This document shows, piece after piece, positions 7,962 through 16,190 of a stretch of DNA of 60,395 bases. The notes beneath the pieces are model-generated. The model saw only the letters and a list, made by a program, of their open reading frames with translations. It was not told the origin of the DNA and searched no databases. Origin of the DNA: Campylobacteraceae bacterium (lineage in GTDB: Bacteria; Campylobacterota; Campylobacteria; Campylobacterales; Sulfurovaceae); NCBI GenBank assembly GCA_027024155.1, contig JALVTE010000001.1, forward strand, positions 1 to 60,395. The letters run 5' to 3'. Position numbers and translations under genes: made by a program. Positions within the stretch are counted from its first letter, which is position 1. Every line of letters starts with the position of its first letter.

Positions 7962-9332
7962 TTGTATATTTTAGATAGTAACTCTAAAGTTCCACTTCAT
8001 AAGCAACTCTATGAGCAATTAAAACTAGATATAACAAACAATCTAAATGTTGGTGATAAGTTGCCATCGATTCGTAAACTCTCTACAACTTATAACATAA
8101 GTAAAACAACGGTGCAAAATGCTTACTCTCAACTCTATGCCGAAGGGTATATCGATAGCAAAGAAAAGAGTGGCTACTATGTTTGCGAGGTACTATTTGA
8201 TGCAACTGTAAAGCAAAGTGACAAAATAGATGACAAGTGTAGTCAAGAGCTTTACAAGTACGACTTTTTCCCAGCTCAGCTTAATTCAAGCGACTTTCCG
8301 CTTAAAATTTGGAAGCGGCTCTTTAACAAAGTTGTAAATCAAGATGTAAACTTTGGTGCCTATCCAGATGCAAAAGGAGAGTTAGCTTTAAGAGAGCAAA
8401 TTGCTCTATATCTGCAAAATTCTCGTGGGGTAAATGCTGATGCAAATAACATTATTATTACCCATGGGTTTGCCGATAGTATGGAGCTTATAGCAAAGCT
8501 TTTAAAGCAAAAGTATAGTAGCTTTGCTATAGAGTCACCGGGGTATCACTTAGCAAGAAGAGTCTTTGCAAATTATAACTATAAAGTTACTGATATAACT
8601 GTAAATCAAGATGGTTTAGATATTGACAAATTTTCAATTAGTGACGCTAAAATTGTATATATAACACCTAGCCATCAATATCCAACAGGTGTTGTTATGC
8701 CAATATCTAAAAGAGTTAAGTTGCTAGAGTATATTAGTAAAATTGGTGGCGTAATTATAGAAGATGACTATGATAGCGAATTAGCATACTACAACCGTCC
8801 AATACCGAGCTTGCAAGGTTTAGATACAAATGATAGAGTAATCTATTTAGGAACATTTGCAAAGGCTCTAAGCCCTGCAATTAGAGTTGGCTATATGGTT
8901 GTGCCTAACTGGTTTTTGGACGAGTTTGCCAAGAGTTACGATGCCCATTTTGCAAGAGTAAGTGTTGCGACACAATTAACACTAGCAAAATTTATAAAAG
9001 ATGGACACTTTGAGAGACAGATACGAAAAGTTAGAACTATAAATAAAAAGAAACATAACCTTATGTTAAGTGCTATAAAAAAGTATTGTAAAAATTATCA
9101 AATTGTGGCACAAGGGGCTGGTTTAGCAATACTTATTACTCCAACAAAGCCTTTTGATTATAATAGATTACAAGAATTAGCCAAGTATAATGCTTTAAAA
9201 ATTTACTTAACACAAAATGTAACAAATAGTGATTTTAAAGCTATAAGATTAGGTTTCGGAGGGTTCTCATTTAATGTAATAGAAGAAGCTATTTTAGAGT
9301 TTAGTAAAATTTGGAAACTATCTTTTAAATAG
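7962..9332 (+). CDS. PdxR/MocR-family regulator (GntR HTH fused to aminotransferase fold)
   Basis: A 456-residue transcription factor: a winged helix of GntR type (about 1-75, with LPSIRKLSTTYNISKTTVQN) joined by a linker to a fold-type I aminotransferase-like domain (about 100-456). The PLP-binding Lys is in GTFAKALSPAIRVGY (about residue 300), so it should bind PLP and regulate B6 metabolism or an amine pathway. The start is taken as TTG at 7962, with GGAG 7 bases upstream; an upstream in-frame Met runs through the promoter region and has no ribosome site. The divergent flavin split-barrel gene is the likely target. A hairpin follows the stop. Confidence 0.85.
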   Translation: MYILDSNSKVPLHKQLYEQLKLDITNNLNVGDKLPSIRKLSTTYNISKTTVQNAYSQLYAEGYIDSKEKSGYYVCEVLFDATVKQSDKIDDKCSQELYKYDFFPAQLNSSDFPLKIWKRLFNKVVNQDVNFGAYPDAKGELALREQIALYLQNSRGVNADANNIIITHGFADSMELIAKLLKQKYSSFAIESPGYHLARRVFANYNYKVTDITVNQDGLDIDKFSISDAKIVYITPSHQYPTGVVMPISKRVKLLEYISKIGGVIIEDDYDSELAYYNRPIPSLQGLDTNDRVIYLGTFAKALSPAIRVGYMVVPNWFLDEFAKSYDAHFARVSVATQLTLAKFIKDGHFERQIRKVRTINKKKHNLMLSAIKKYCKNYQIVAQGAGLAILITPTKPFDYNRLQELAKYNALKIYLTQNVTNSDFKAIRLGFGGFSFNVIEEAILEFSKIWKLSFK

Positions 9333-9334
9333 GG

Positions 9335-9357
9335 GCAACCTTTCACCAGAAGGTTGC
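9335..9357 (+). terminator. Hairpin terminator after the MocR-type gene
   Basis: GCAACCTT and AAGGTTGC form an 8-base stem with a 7-base loop three bases after the stop codon. Only a short T-containing stretch follows, so termination may be inefficient or Rho-dependent. Confidence 0.5.
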
Positions 9358-9371
9358 TTAGTGTATCAAAT

Positions 9372-9437
9372 CCAAATTTTGTATTAGAGATTAACAACTT
9401 TTAGAAAATCATTGTTAATTCTAATGCAATATTTAGG
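9372..9437. repeat. Inverted repeat of the TAATGCATAATT family
   Basis: Left arm starts CCAAATTTTGTATTAGAGAT and right arm ends TCTAATGCAATATTTAGG; both are 26 bases and pair imperfectly around a 14-base centre. The arm ends resemble those of the elements at 191-237 and 15546-15668. Confidence 0.5.
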
Positions 9438-9581
9438 TTAAATGCTTAAGAGCACAAATGCAAGCATAAAAGCTTGTGCTCTCTTAAATATATAAATTAT
9501 TTTTAAAGCAATATTGTGCATACTCTTACTCCTTTAGTATTTCTTGATACAATAAGCAGTTTAACTATTTTTTATTAGTGC

Positions 9582-9603
9582 AAAATTGATTTAAATCAAT
9601 TTT
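9582..9603. promoter_or_regulatory. Perfect 22-base palindrome containing an FNR-like box
   Basis: AAAATTGATTT is followed directly by its reverse complement. The centre TTGATTTAAATCAA matches the CRP/FNR-type consensus TTGAT-N4-ATCAA exactly. It is not upstream of an annotated gene, so either it controls an unseen small RNA or it is a structural palindrome of a repeat. Confidence 0.35.
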
Positions 9604-9709
9604 TTAAACTGTTTTAGTTTATCATTCCATTAGATGGTATTAAAATTTATTTCTATTTTTTTATAAATGTTTCAAAATTACCATATTTAGGATACTTTTA
9701 TAAGTGTCT

Positions 9710-10315
9710 TTAAATTTGACCTAATGGAATAGACCACTTTTTATAAAAGGCTATAACTCTAACAATTATACCAAGCAGAAAAACAATTAAAAGAGTAAAA
9801 AAGTTTATGAAATTTAGTAAATTGAGCAGATATATTAATAGCCCAACAAGCAGAGCTATAGTGCCGTAAAAGCCAGTTTTAAATACAAAGGGTACTTCGT
9901 TTATTATAACATCTCTTGTAATGCCTCCACCAACTGCTGTAATGAAACTAAGAGCCATTACTCCTGTTAAATTGTAGTTTACATTTAAGGCTAATAAAGC
10001 TCCAGATATAGAGAAAGAGACTAAACCTATAGAGTCACTCAATATAAATAGTACTCTGTTTTCAAGATTTGGTTTTTTATGAATTTTAGAAATTATCATA
10101 GCTAACATTAGAACAATAACAAGTATTCCAGGAGCTGTATGTGTAAAGCTATAAGGAGTTCTATTAACTATTACATCACGTATTAAACCACCTCCAAAGG
10201 CTGTGAGAAATGTACTAATTAGTATACCTAGTAAGTCTAATTTGTTGCGAACTCCAACTAAAAAGCCACTAATAACAAAAGCGATAATTCCTATATATTC
10301 TGCAATTTCAAACAT
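9710..10315 (-). CDS. TRIC-family membrane channel (YicG/UPF0126)
   Basis: A 201-residue integral membrane protein with seven hydrophobic segments and two homologous halves, each carrying the family signature: AFGGGLIRDVIVNRTPY (about 39-55) and AVGGGITRDVIINEVPF (about 126-142). The family is related to the trimeric intracellular cation channels, and bacterial members form K+-permeable trimers. It lies 36 bases downstream of the MATE exporter gene on the same strand, probably in one transcript. Confidence 0.9.
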   Translation of the reverse strand: MFEIAEYIGIIAFVISGFLVGVRNKLDLLGILISTFLTAFGGGLIRDVIVNRTPYSFTHTAPGILVIVLMLAMIISKIHKKPNLENRVLFILSDSIGLVSFSISGALLALNVNYNLTGVMALSFITAVGGGITRDVIINEVPFVFKTGFYGTIALLVGLLIYLLNLLNFINFFTLLIVFLLGIIVRVIAFYKKWSIPLGQI

Positions 10316-10351
10316 AGTTAAGTTGTATTTTATCTATTTTCATAACTCTTC

Positions 10352-11641
10352 CTATTTTAATTCTCTACCATATTTATAAAATAGTAGACTCTGAACTACC
10401 CCACGGTATAGTAGAAATAGTACAAAGTTTATCCATAATGCATATATAAAATTGTACTCTTTCGTTAAATAAAAGCCTGCAATATAGAGTGCTAGCGATA
10501 CTAAAACTGTGTTTCTCATAGCTTTTGTGGCTGTCATTCCTATATATATACCATCCCAAATAAATGCCAAAAAGCTAAGCAGTGGTACTGCTACAATGTA
10601 TGGCATAAAGTTTTTTGTCTGCTCTATTAAATTTACTTGATTTGTAAAAAGCTTTAATATACTTTCGCCTAAAAAATAGTAAAAAATTGTATATATTATA
10701 CTTAAAACAGATGACCAAACAAGAGAGTACTTAATGGAAAGTTCAAATTTACGCCAATTTTTAGCACCATAATAACTGCCAACTAAACTCTCTGCCGCAT
10801 TAGCAAAGCCATCTAAACTATAAGCAAACCAAATTATAAATTGTAATAGTAACACCATTATAGCCAATTTGTCTTCTCCCTCTTTTGCTGCTTGAGAATA
10901 TAGAAAAGCAAAAGCAAAAGTTAAAGCTAAAGTACGGATAAAAATGTCACTATTTACTCTAAACAAGTGCAGGATTTGACTCTTGATTAAAACCTGTTGT
11001 AAATTAAAGCTTTTAAAATAGCCTCTGTATTTTAAAAGCATTAAAAAACCAATTAGCAGTGCAATATATTGTGCAATTAATGTTCCAAGTGCAGCACCCT
11101 CTATCCCCATATGTTGTATAAAAACTAAGTAGTAACTTAGTACAATATTTAGTAAATTAAGAATAATTGTTATAACGAGTGGATAGATTGCATTTTGTAC
11201 ACCAAAAAACCAACCCATAAGTACATAACCCATAAAGAGGGCAGGGGCTGTATAGATGCGAATATCAAAATATCTTTTACTCTGTATTAAATAAGAGTTT
11301 TCTACATTCATTAAATAGACTGAAGTCTCAAAAATGTAACTCTTAAAGAGTATAAGCAAAAGCCCCAAAGTAAAAGCTACAAACATTGCACGATACATTG
11401 TGTTACTAATTAACTCACTATTTTTTGCACCATATGCTTGTGCGGATATTCCAGTTGTTCCACTTCTTAAGAAGTTAAAAGTACCATATATAAACATAAA
11501 AACCATACTCATAGCCCCTAAGGCTGCTAAGTTTGTACTATTTAAATGCCCCATAAGTGCAGTATCTACACTTGATACAAGAGGGTTAGATATATTGCTA
11601 ATAATGCTAGGTATAGCTAGTGCTAAAATTTTTCTATTCAT
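10352..11641 (-). CDS. MATE-family efflux transporter (DinF-like)
   Basis: A 429-residue protein with twelve predicted membrane segments and the MATE fold: the N-half starts AIPSIISNISNPLVSSVDTA followed by LMGHLN, and the C-half has a matching AYSLDGFANAAESLVGSYYG segment near 275-294. The DGxxxAAE signature places it in the DinF branch, which exports organic cations or oxidised metabolites by proton or sodium antiport. The substrate is unknown. It is probably co-transcribed with the TRIC channel. Confidence 0.9.
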   Translation of the reverse strand: MNRKILALAIPSIISNISNPLVSSVDTALMGHLNSTNLAALGAMSMVFMFIYGTFNFLRSGTTGISAQAYGAKNSELISNTMYRAMFVAFTLGLLLILFKSYIFETSVYLMNVENSYLIQSKRYFDIRIYTAPALFMGYVLMGWFFGVQNAIYPLVITIILNLLNIVLSYYLVFIQHMGIEGAALGTLIAQYIALLIGFLMLLKYRGYFKSFNLQQVLIKSQILHLFRVNSDIFIRTLALTFAFAFLYSQAAKEGEDKLAIMVLLLQFIIWFAYSLDGFANAAESLVGSYYGAKNWRKFELSIKYSLVWSSVLSIIYTIFYYFLGESILKLFTNQVNLIEQTKNFMPYIVAVPLLSFLAFIWDGIYIGMTATKAMRNTVLVSLALYIAGFYLTKEYNFIYALWINFVLFLLYRGVVQSLLFYKYGRELK

Positions 11642-11793
11642 AGGCTCAATTTTTTAAAGAATTTTATCATATATAGAGTGTAAACTAAGTTAAAGCATAG
11701 ATGAGTATATTTGTTACTACATTACACAAATATATATCTAAATCCATAAAATCTACATAATTTTATAACATATTTTATGATATACTCTGCCCC

Positions 11794-12879
11794 ATGAAAA
11801 ATTTGATTAAAATATTACTAATAATAACATCACTGTTAATGACGATAGAAGCAGCAAACGATAGCAATAGTACTGTCTGGAAAGTTGGTACTAAAATAGC
11901 ACCTCCATTTGCAATGAAAGGTCCAGATGGTAAATGGAGTGGTATCAGTATAGAGTTATGGGAGCTCATTGCCAAAAAGTTAAATGTTAAGTATGAGTTT
12001 CATCAAGAGACTTTAGAGACACTACTTAAAAACGTAGAAAATAGAGATTTAGATGTAGGAATTGCAGCTTTAACAATTACTCCAGATAGAGAGAAAGTAT
12101 TAGACTTTAGTCATAGCTACTATACCACATGGCTTGGTATTGCAGTACAGAAAAAAGAGACAAATCCTGCAATGATAATTTTTCAAAGTATTTTCTCTAA
12201 AAAGATGCTCTTTATTCTTTTAGCATTAACTGGCACACTATTGTGCGTAGGAACATTAATTTGGTTTACAGAGCGTCGTAAACATCCTGAAACATTTGAT
12301 GCAAGTCCTATTAAAGGTATAGGAAATGCTGCTTGGTGGGCAGCTACAACAATGACAACAGTTGGTAATGTCGAAATGTCACCTAAAAGTGCTAGTAGTA
12401 GATTTATTGCCTTTATTTGGATGATAGCTTCGCTTCTTATAGTAGCATCAATTATTGCTACTATATCTTCGGCTTTAACAGTTTCTAAAATAGATGGTCC
12501 AATAGTTACACAAAAAGATTTAGCTAGAGGTAAAGTAGCTAGTATAAAAGGTTCAGTAAGTGATGAATTTTTAAGAAGTAGAAGATTATATCCTCTATAT
12601 TATAAAGATATATTAAGCGGTTTAGAAGCCGTAAAAAATGGCTCAGTTGATGCAATGGTCTATGATGCACCACTTCTACAATACTATATTAATAAGAAAT
12701 TTAGAAAAACTTTAACCCTAACCGGTGCACAGTTTGAAACGCAAAATTATAGTGTTATGGTTCCACAAGGTAGTAAAAGATTAGAAGAGATTAATCAAGC
12801 ACTATTAGAGATTGTAAACTCACCAGCTTGGGAAGATATTTTACATAAATATTTAGATTACAGCAAAAGAAGTAAGTAG
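11794..12879 (+). CDS. GluR0-like ligand-gated ion channel
   Basis: A 361-residue protein with a signal peptide (1-20), the first half of a periplasmic substrate-binding domain (about 27-120), a membrane helix (138-158), a re-entrant pore helix and filter (178-195), a second helix (203-228) and the other half of the binding domain (about 230-350). This is the order of prokaryotic glutamate-receptor-like K+ channels. In place of TVGYGD the filter reads TTVGNVEMSP (188-197): the Tyr and second Gly are lost, so selectivity may differ. The binding domain has SBP_bac_3 traits (LTITPDREKVLDFSHSYY). There is no ribosome site; TATACT ends 7 bases before the ATG, so the message may be leaderless. Confidence 0.85.
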   Translation: MKNLIKILLIITSLLMTIEAANDSNSTVWKVGTKIAPPFAMKGPDGKWSGISIELWELIAKKLNVKYEFHQETLETLLKNVENRDLDVGIAALTITPDREKVLDFSHSYYTTWLGIAVQKKETNPAMIIFQSIFSKKMLFILLALTGTLLCVGTLIWFTERRKHPETFDASPIKGIGNAAWWAATTMTTVGNVEMSPKSASSRFIAFIWMIASLLIVASIIATISSALTVSKIDGPIVTQKDLARGKVASIKGSVSDEFLRSRRLYPLYYKDILSGLEAVKNGSVDAMVYDAPLLQYYINKKFRKTLTLTGAQFETQNYSVMVPQGSKRLEEINQALLEIVNSPAWEDILHKYLDYSKRSK

Positions 12880-12881
12880 TT

Positions 12882-12902
12882 TTAAGGGGTAGTTGCCCTT
12901 AA
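12882..12902. terminator. Bidirectional hairpin shared by convergent genes
   Basis: TTAAGGG and CCCTTAA form a perfect 7-base stem with a 7-base loop, three bases after the channel gene and overlapping the stop codon of the DUF2461 gene on the other strand. It can end both transcripts. Confidence 0.6.
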
Positions 12903-13585
12903 TTCTTATGAAGAGTTAGTTCATAAACCCATTGCTGTAAATCGAACATATCTTGATATATTTTGAAGTTTCTATCTATAATTTTTTCTGAGTGAAAAAC
13001 TGCATCTGGTTTAAAAGTTTGGTATGCATAAACTGCCCCCATTAAGTAGAGGTAAGAGTGTTTATCATCTTTGTTAAAGCCCCTTGGGTAGCGTTTAAAT
13101 TTTGGTTCTGGAAGGCTGTAGCCTTTGGCTTGCAACTCTTCTAAGATATTGTGTAACTCTTCTCTTTTTGTACTATTTTTTATATAGCTTCTATAGCTAG
13201 CTAAAAGTGGTGGTTTAAAATTTCTAATGCCAGTTGCCACGAAGATTTCATCAGGAGAGTAGTGCATATAAAATGAGCTAGACTGCATTCTGTGTCCTGC
13301 ACCCTGCCACATTATAATACCAATCTTCTCTTTTATAGGTGCATCTAAATGAAACCTAGCATCGCGGTAAATTTTAAATAGAGAGCGGTTAATTTTAGGT
13401 TCGGCATTTATAAATGGCACGAGCATTTGCAAAGTCTCGCCCATCTCTTCTACATAAGCACGGTTTGGTTCTAGTATATACTTTTCGTAATCACTCCTAT
13501 TTTCATCTAGCCACTCTTTACTATTGTTTTTTATAATACTATTTAAAAATTTTAAACCCTCTTTTGGAAAACCACTAAATTGCAT
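12899..13585 (-). CDS. DUF2461/TIGR02453 family protein
   Basis: A 228-residue protein matching the family pattern: FSGFPKEGLKFLNSIIKNNS near the N-terminus followed by KEWLDENRSDYEKYILEP, then FKIYRDARFH (about 70), SFYMHYSPDEIFVATGIRNF (about 100-120) and KRYPRGFNKDDKH. The family is widespread and its function is unknown. The start lies 3 bases after the stop of the response regulator gene, so it is co-transcribed with the two-component pair, and it may be a target or accessory of that system, but this is inference. Confidence 0.85.
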   Translation of the reverse strand: MQFSGFPKEGLKFLNSIIKNNSKEWLDENRSDYEKYILEPNRAYVEEMGETLQMLVPFINAEPKINRSLFKIYRDARFHLDAPIKEKIGIIMWQGAGHRMQSSSFYMHYSPDEIFVATGIRNFKPPLLASYRSYIKNSTKREELHNILEELQAKGYSLPEPKFKRYPRGFNKDDKHSYLYLMGAVYAYQTFKPDAVFHSEKIIDRNFKIYQDMFDLQQWVYELTLHKN

Positions 13586-13588
13586 ACT

Positions 13589-14287
13589 CTACTCTCGTGT
13601 TAATATTTTATAGCCAACTTTTTTAGAGCTAGATATAATATCTCGTTGTAAATGCTTTCTTAATCTATAGATAAGTGCCCTTAAAGAGGCATCGGTTATA
13701 TTCATATTCTCAATTATAACCTCTTTGGTTAAAGTTCTTTGAGCATTATGACAAAGAATATCTAAAAATTCTGTCTCTTTTGGTGTTATTTTAATGGGTA
13801 TACCATCTTTAAAAAGCTGCTTATTTTTTAAATTAAAAACAAAGCCATATTTTAATTCAACTATATCTTTTGGTATGTTTTGCTCTTTTGGGTCTTTATA
13901 ATCTGGTTTTAGTAGAGCAAGTGTAGCTTTAATCTCTTTTGGACGATATGGCTTTAAAAGATAAGCTACAGCTTTTGCATCGGTTGCATACTCAACCATC
14001 TCTTCATCACTAAATGCAGTAAGAAAAATTATTTTAATCTTTTCATAAAGTGTATGTATTTTTAGAGCTAACTCTGCCCCACTTAATGAGCCTTTTATCA
14101 TTATATCCATAAAAATTATTTGAGGCTTTTGCTTTTTAATGCTTGTAAGTGTTTCATCTGCTGAAGCAGTAATGTCAATTACTTTAAAATCGCTATCTTC
14201 TTCTATAATACTTTTAAGATATGTTGCAGGAATTCGCTCATCTTCTACAATTAAAACATTTATAATATCCTTGGTAGTTTCTTGCAT
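13589..14287 (-). CDS. Response regulator with winged-helix output domain
   Basis: A 232-residue two-domain regulator. The receiver has the acidic pair E15-D16, phospho-acceptor D61 in IIFMDIMIKG, T90 and K112, so it should be phosphorylatable. The C-terminal part (about 140-230) ends in a short OmpR-like winged helix (ETEFLDILCHNAQRTLTKEV, then SLRALIYRLRKHL). The gene is 15 bases downstream of a histidine kinase, its probable partner, and 3 bases upstream of DUF2461. The pairing of a HisKA_2-type kinase with an OmpR-like regulator is common in this phylum. Confidence 0.85.
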   Translation of the reverse strand: MQETTKDIINVLIVEDERIPATYLKSIIEEDSDFKVIDITASADETLTSIKKQKPQIIFMDIMIKGSLSGAELALKIHTLYEKIKIIFLTAFSDEEMVEYATDAKAVAYLLKPYRPKEIKATLALLKPDYKDPKEQNIPKDIVELKYGFVFNLKNKQLFKDGIPIKITPKETEFLDILCHNAQRTLTKEVIIENMNITDASLRALIYRLRKHLQRDIISSSKKVGYKILTRE

Positions 14288-14302
14288 TATTTATCCTTTG
14301 CA

Positions 14303-15439
14303 TTATGCCTCTTCTAACTCTTTGAAATAAATATTGTAGCATAAACCACTATCAACTTTCAAATTCATTTCACCATTAAACTGCTCTACTGTTAATTTTA
14401 TTAAATTAAATCCAAAACCTTGTTGCAGTTTTTTTAAGTCTATCTTTTTACCATTATCACAATAGCTAAGTCTGTAACCTTCCTCTACTTTCTCAAATTT
14501 TAGAGTTATTTTTATTGCTTCATCTTCTGTTTTAACATACTTAATAGAGTTTGTAACCATTTCGTTGAGCATTATACCAAACTGAATCATACTATTCATA
14601 GTTAAGGAGATGGAATCTATTTTACAACTCGTTTTAACTTTCTCTTTTGAACTTTCGCAATGTATTATATTTATGATTAATTTATCAAGATACTTTTTAA
14701 TATTTAAGCTATCTTCACTATTATTTTTATATAGTACTTCGTGTAGTATAGCCATAGCCTCAATACGGCTTCTACTTCCTGCTAATGCCTCTTTTACAAT
14801 AGGGTTCTTACTACTTTGCTCTTGCAAGCCTAGAATCGATGCCATAAGGTTTAAATTATTTTTTACACGATGATGAATCTCTTTTAAAAGTAGTCTATTT
14901 TGTGCATTAGATTTTTCTAATCTATTAAGAGATTCTGTAACTCCTAAATGATATAAAAAACCATAAATTATAATAAAAGTATGTGCCATAAAATAAGCAA
15001 ACATATATTTAAAATTGTGTAAAAATAGATGGTTAGGATAATGGAAATAAAAGTAAACAAGAAGAGAAACAAGTAGCAAATAGTAGAGTATTAAATTGAT
15101 TATAATTCTCTTTAAAGGCATAGAAACAAATGCGATAATTGGAATTAAAAGAGCAAAAATTAAATCAAAATCTACTCTGTTTATATATAAAAAGATAAGT
15201 TCGGAAAAAGTAGAAAGCCAAAAAAGTATTATTGCACTTTTTTCTATATTTTTTAAGTTAAAGCTATATTTATAAATTATAAAAGTAGATATTGTATAAA
15301 ATAAATCTATATACACATCACTACTTTTTCTGAGTGCATCAACAAAAGTACCTACAGCACCAAGACATATTATAGAGATAAATGAACCATATATAAATAG
15401 CTCTTTATAGTGAAGTTTTCTCAATTTATTAATAAACAT
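14303..15439 (-). CDS. Membrane histidine kinase, HisKA_2 type
   Basis: A 378-residue sensor kinase. About 160 N-terminal residues form five or six hydrophobic helices without a large outer domain, suggesting that it senses within or near the membrane. The phospho-acceptor region LLLKEIHHRVKNNLNLMASI (His near 188) is of the HisKA_2 type, and the ATPase part has the N-box MLNEMVTNSIKYV and the G1-like DNGKKIDLKK and GFGFNLIKL. It is upstream of and co-directional with the response regulator gene. A perfect 52-base palindrome lies 50 bases upstream and could be involved in its control. Confidence 0.85.
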   Translation of the reverse strand: MFINKLRKLHYKELFIYGSFISIICLGAVGTFVDALRKSSDVYIDLFYTISTFIIYKYSFNLKNIEKSAIILFWLSTFSELIFLYINRVDFDLIFALLIPIIAFVSMPLKRIIINLILYYLLLVSLLVYFYFHYPNHLFLHNFKYMFAYFMAHTFIIIYGFLYHLGVTESLNRLEKSNAQNRLLLKEIHHRVKNNLNLMASILGLQEQSSKNPIVKEALAGSRSRIEAMAILHEVLYKNNSEDSLNIKKYLDKLIINIIHCESSKEKVKTSCKIDSISLTMNSMIQFGIMLNEMVTNSIKYVKTEDEAIKITLKFEKVEEGYRLSYCDNGKKIDLKKLQQGFGFNLIKLTVEQFNGEMNLKVDSGLCYNIYFKELEEA

Positions 15440-15489
15440 AATATACTATACAATAGACAATTTTAAGAAGTCCATTAAAATCCTTTTTT

Positions 15490-15541
15490 TAATAGTATCA
15501 TTTAATTGTGATAAATTTATCACAATTAAATGATACTATTA
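15490..15541. repeat. Perfect 52-bp palindrome
   Basis: Two 26-base arms with no loop meet between 15515 and 15516; the left arm begins TAATAGTATCATTTAATTG and the right arm is its exact reverse complement. It is preceded by a run of seven T. It lies upstream of the histidine kinase gene and of a divergent lipoprotein gene. Long perfect palindromes are usually unstable in cells with SbcCD, and sbcC and sbcD are present in this window. Confidence 0.9.
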
Positions 15542-15545
15542 GTTA

Positions 15546-15668
15546 TACCGAATTATGAATTATAGATTAACAATCTTTAAAAAATCATTTGCCTATGAGC
15601 ATTTACAAAAAATCAATAAGCAAAGCATTTGCTAAATATTTGTCAATTTTAATGCATAATTCTGGGTA
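15546..15668. repeat. Inverted-repeat element of the TAATGCATAATT family
   Basis: The left end TACCGAATTATGAATTATAG and the right end TTTTAATGCATAATTCTGGG pair imperfectly around about 80 bases. The inner sequence CATTTGCCTATGAGCATTTA recurs in a related form near 45.5 kb. No gene lies inside. Confidence 0.45.
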
Positions 15669-15693
15669 TAAATATTTTAGAATAGGAGTTTAA

Positions 15694-16110
15694 ATGAACT
15701 TTGTTAAACTAATTTTGCCTACATTTATTTTAGCTGGATGTGCTACAAATATGCAACAGTATGCCAATAATTACAAAGATAACTCAATTTATGGGACTTG
15801 GAATGAAGCCAATGCAAAAGCTGTTAATGAATTAATTATTCAAAAAGATGGTAAATTTAACTTTACGGCAATTCCTTTTGAAGTATATAAGGATTACTGG
15901 GGAACTTATAAAATAGATAAAACAAAACATTTAATTACTTTTACTATTAAGGGTGGTAATAATATACCAAAAGATGCCAAGTTAAAAAATGTAAAATACG
16001 CATTCAATAAAAATGGAGATTTAATACTTACAAATTATTATTACGGGACTGTTTATAAAAGTAAGCCAAAAAGTATTTATATATTCAAAGGGCTCTCTTT
16101 AAATAGGTGA
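15694..16110 (+). CDS. Small lipoprotein, function unknown
   Basis: A 138-residue exported lipoprotein: a signal peptide ends in the lipobox LAGC with the modified Cys at 16. After a linker, the body (about 30-135) is beta-rich, starting SIYGTWNEANAKAVNELIIQ, with alternating polar and hydrophobic residues that recall a small lipocalin-like barrel (the GTW near its start is typical). AGGAG lies upstream of the ATG. No close family was recognised. Confidence 0.65.
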   Translation: MNFVKLILPTFILAGCATNMQQYANNYKDNSIYGTWNEANAKAVNELIIQKDGKFNFTAIPFEVYKDYWGTYKIDKTKHLITFTIKGGNNIPKDAKLKNVKYAFNKNGDLILTNYYYGTVYKSKPKSIYIFKGLSLNR

Positions 16111-16148
16111 TAGCACTTCTTTGTAGGCTATGATTACGAGAGTTTTTT

Positions 16149-16168
16149 ACGCTCTCTCAAGAGAGTGT
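16149..16168. terminator. Bidirectional hairpin between convergent genes
   Basis: ACGCTCTCT pairs with AGAGAGTGT (one G-T pair) between the lipoprotein gene and the exported operon that ends on the other strand; T-rich sequence flanks it on both sides. Confidence 0.45.
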
Positions 16169-16190
16169 AATACTCTATTTGGATTTTGTA

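Larger units (their letters stand above)
9333..9709. other. Palindrome-rich gap between convergent genes
   Basis: No gene was found in these 377 bases. They hold, in order, a terminator hairpin, an inverted repeat of the TAATGCATAATT family (9372-9437), a stem with AGAGCACAA at 9449 and TTGTGCTCT at 9474, and a 22-base perfect palindrome at 9582. The palindrome is itself framed by CAGTTTAA (about 9556) and TTAAACTG (9604). Both neighbouring genes end here, so the region is not needed as a promoter for them. An unannotated small RNA is possible. Confidence 0.5.
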
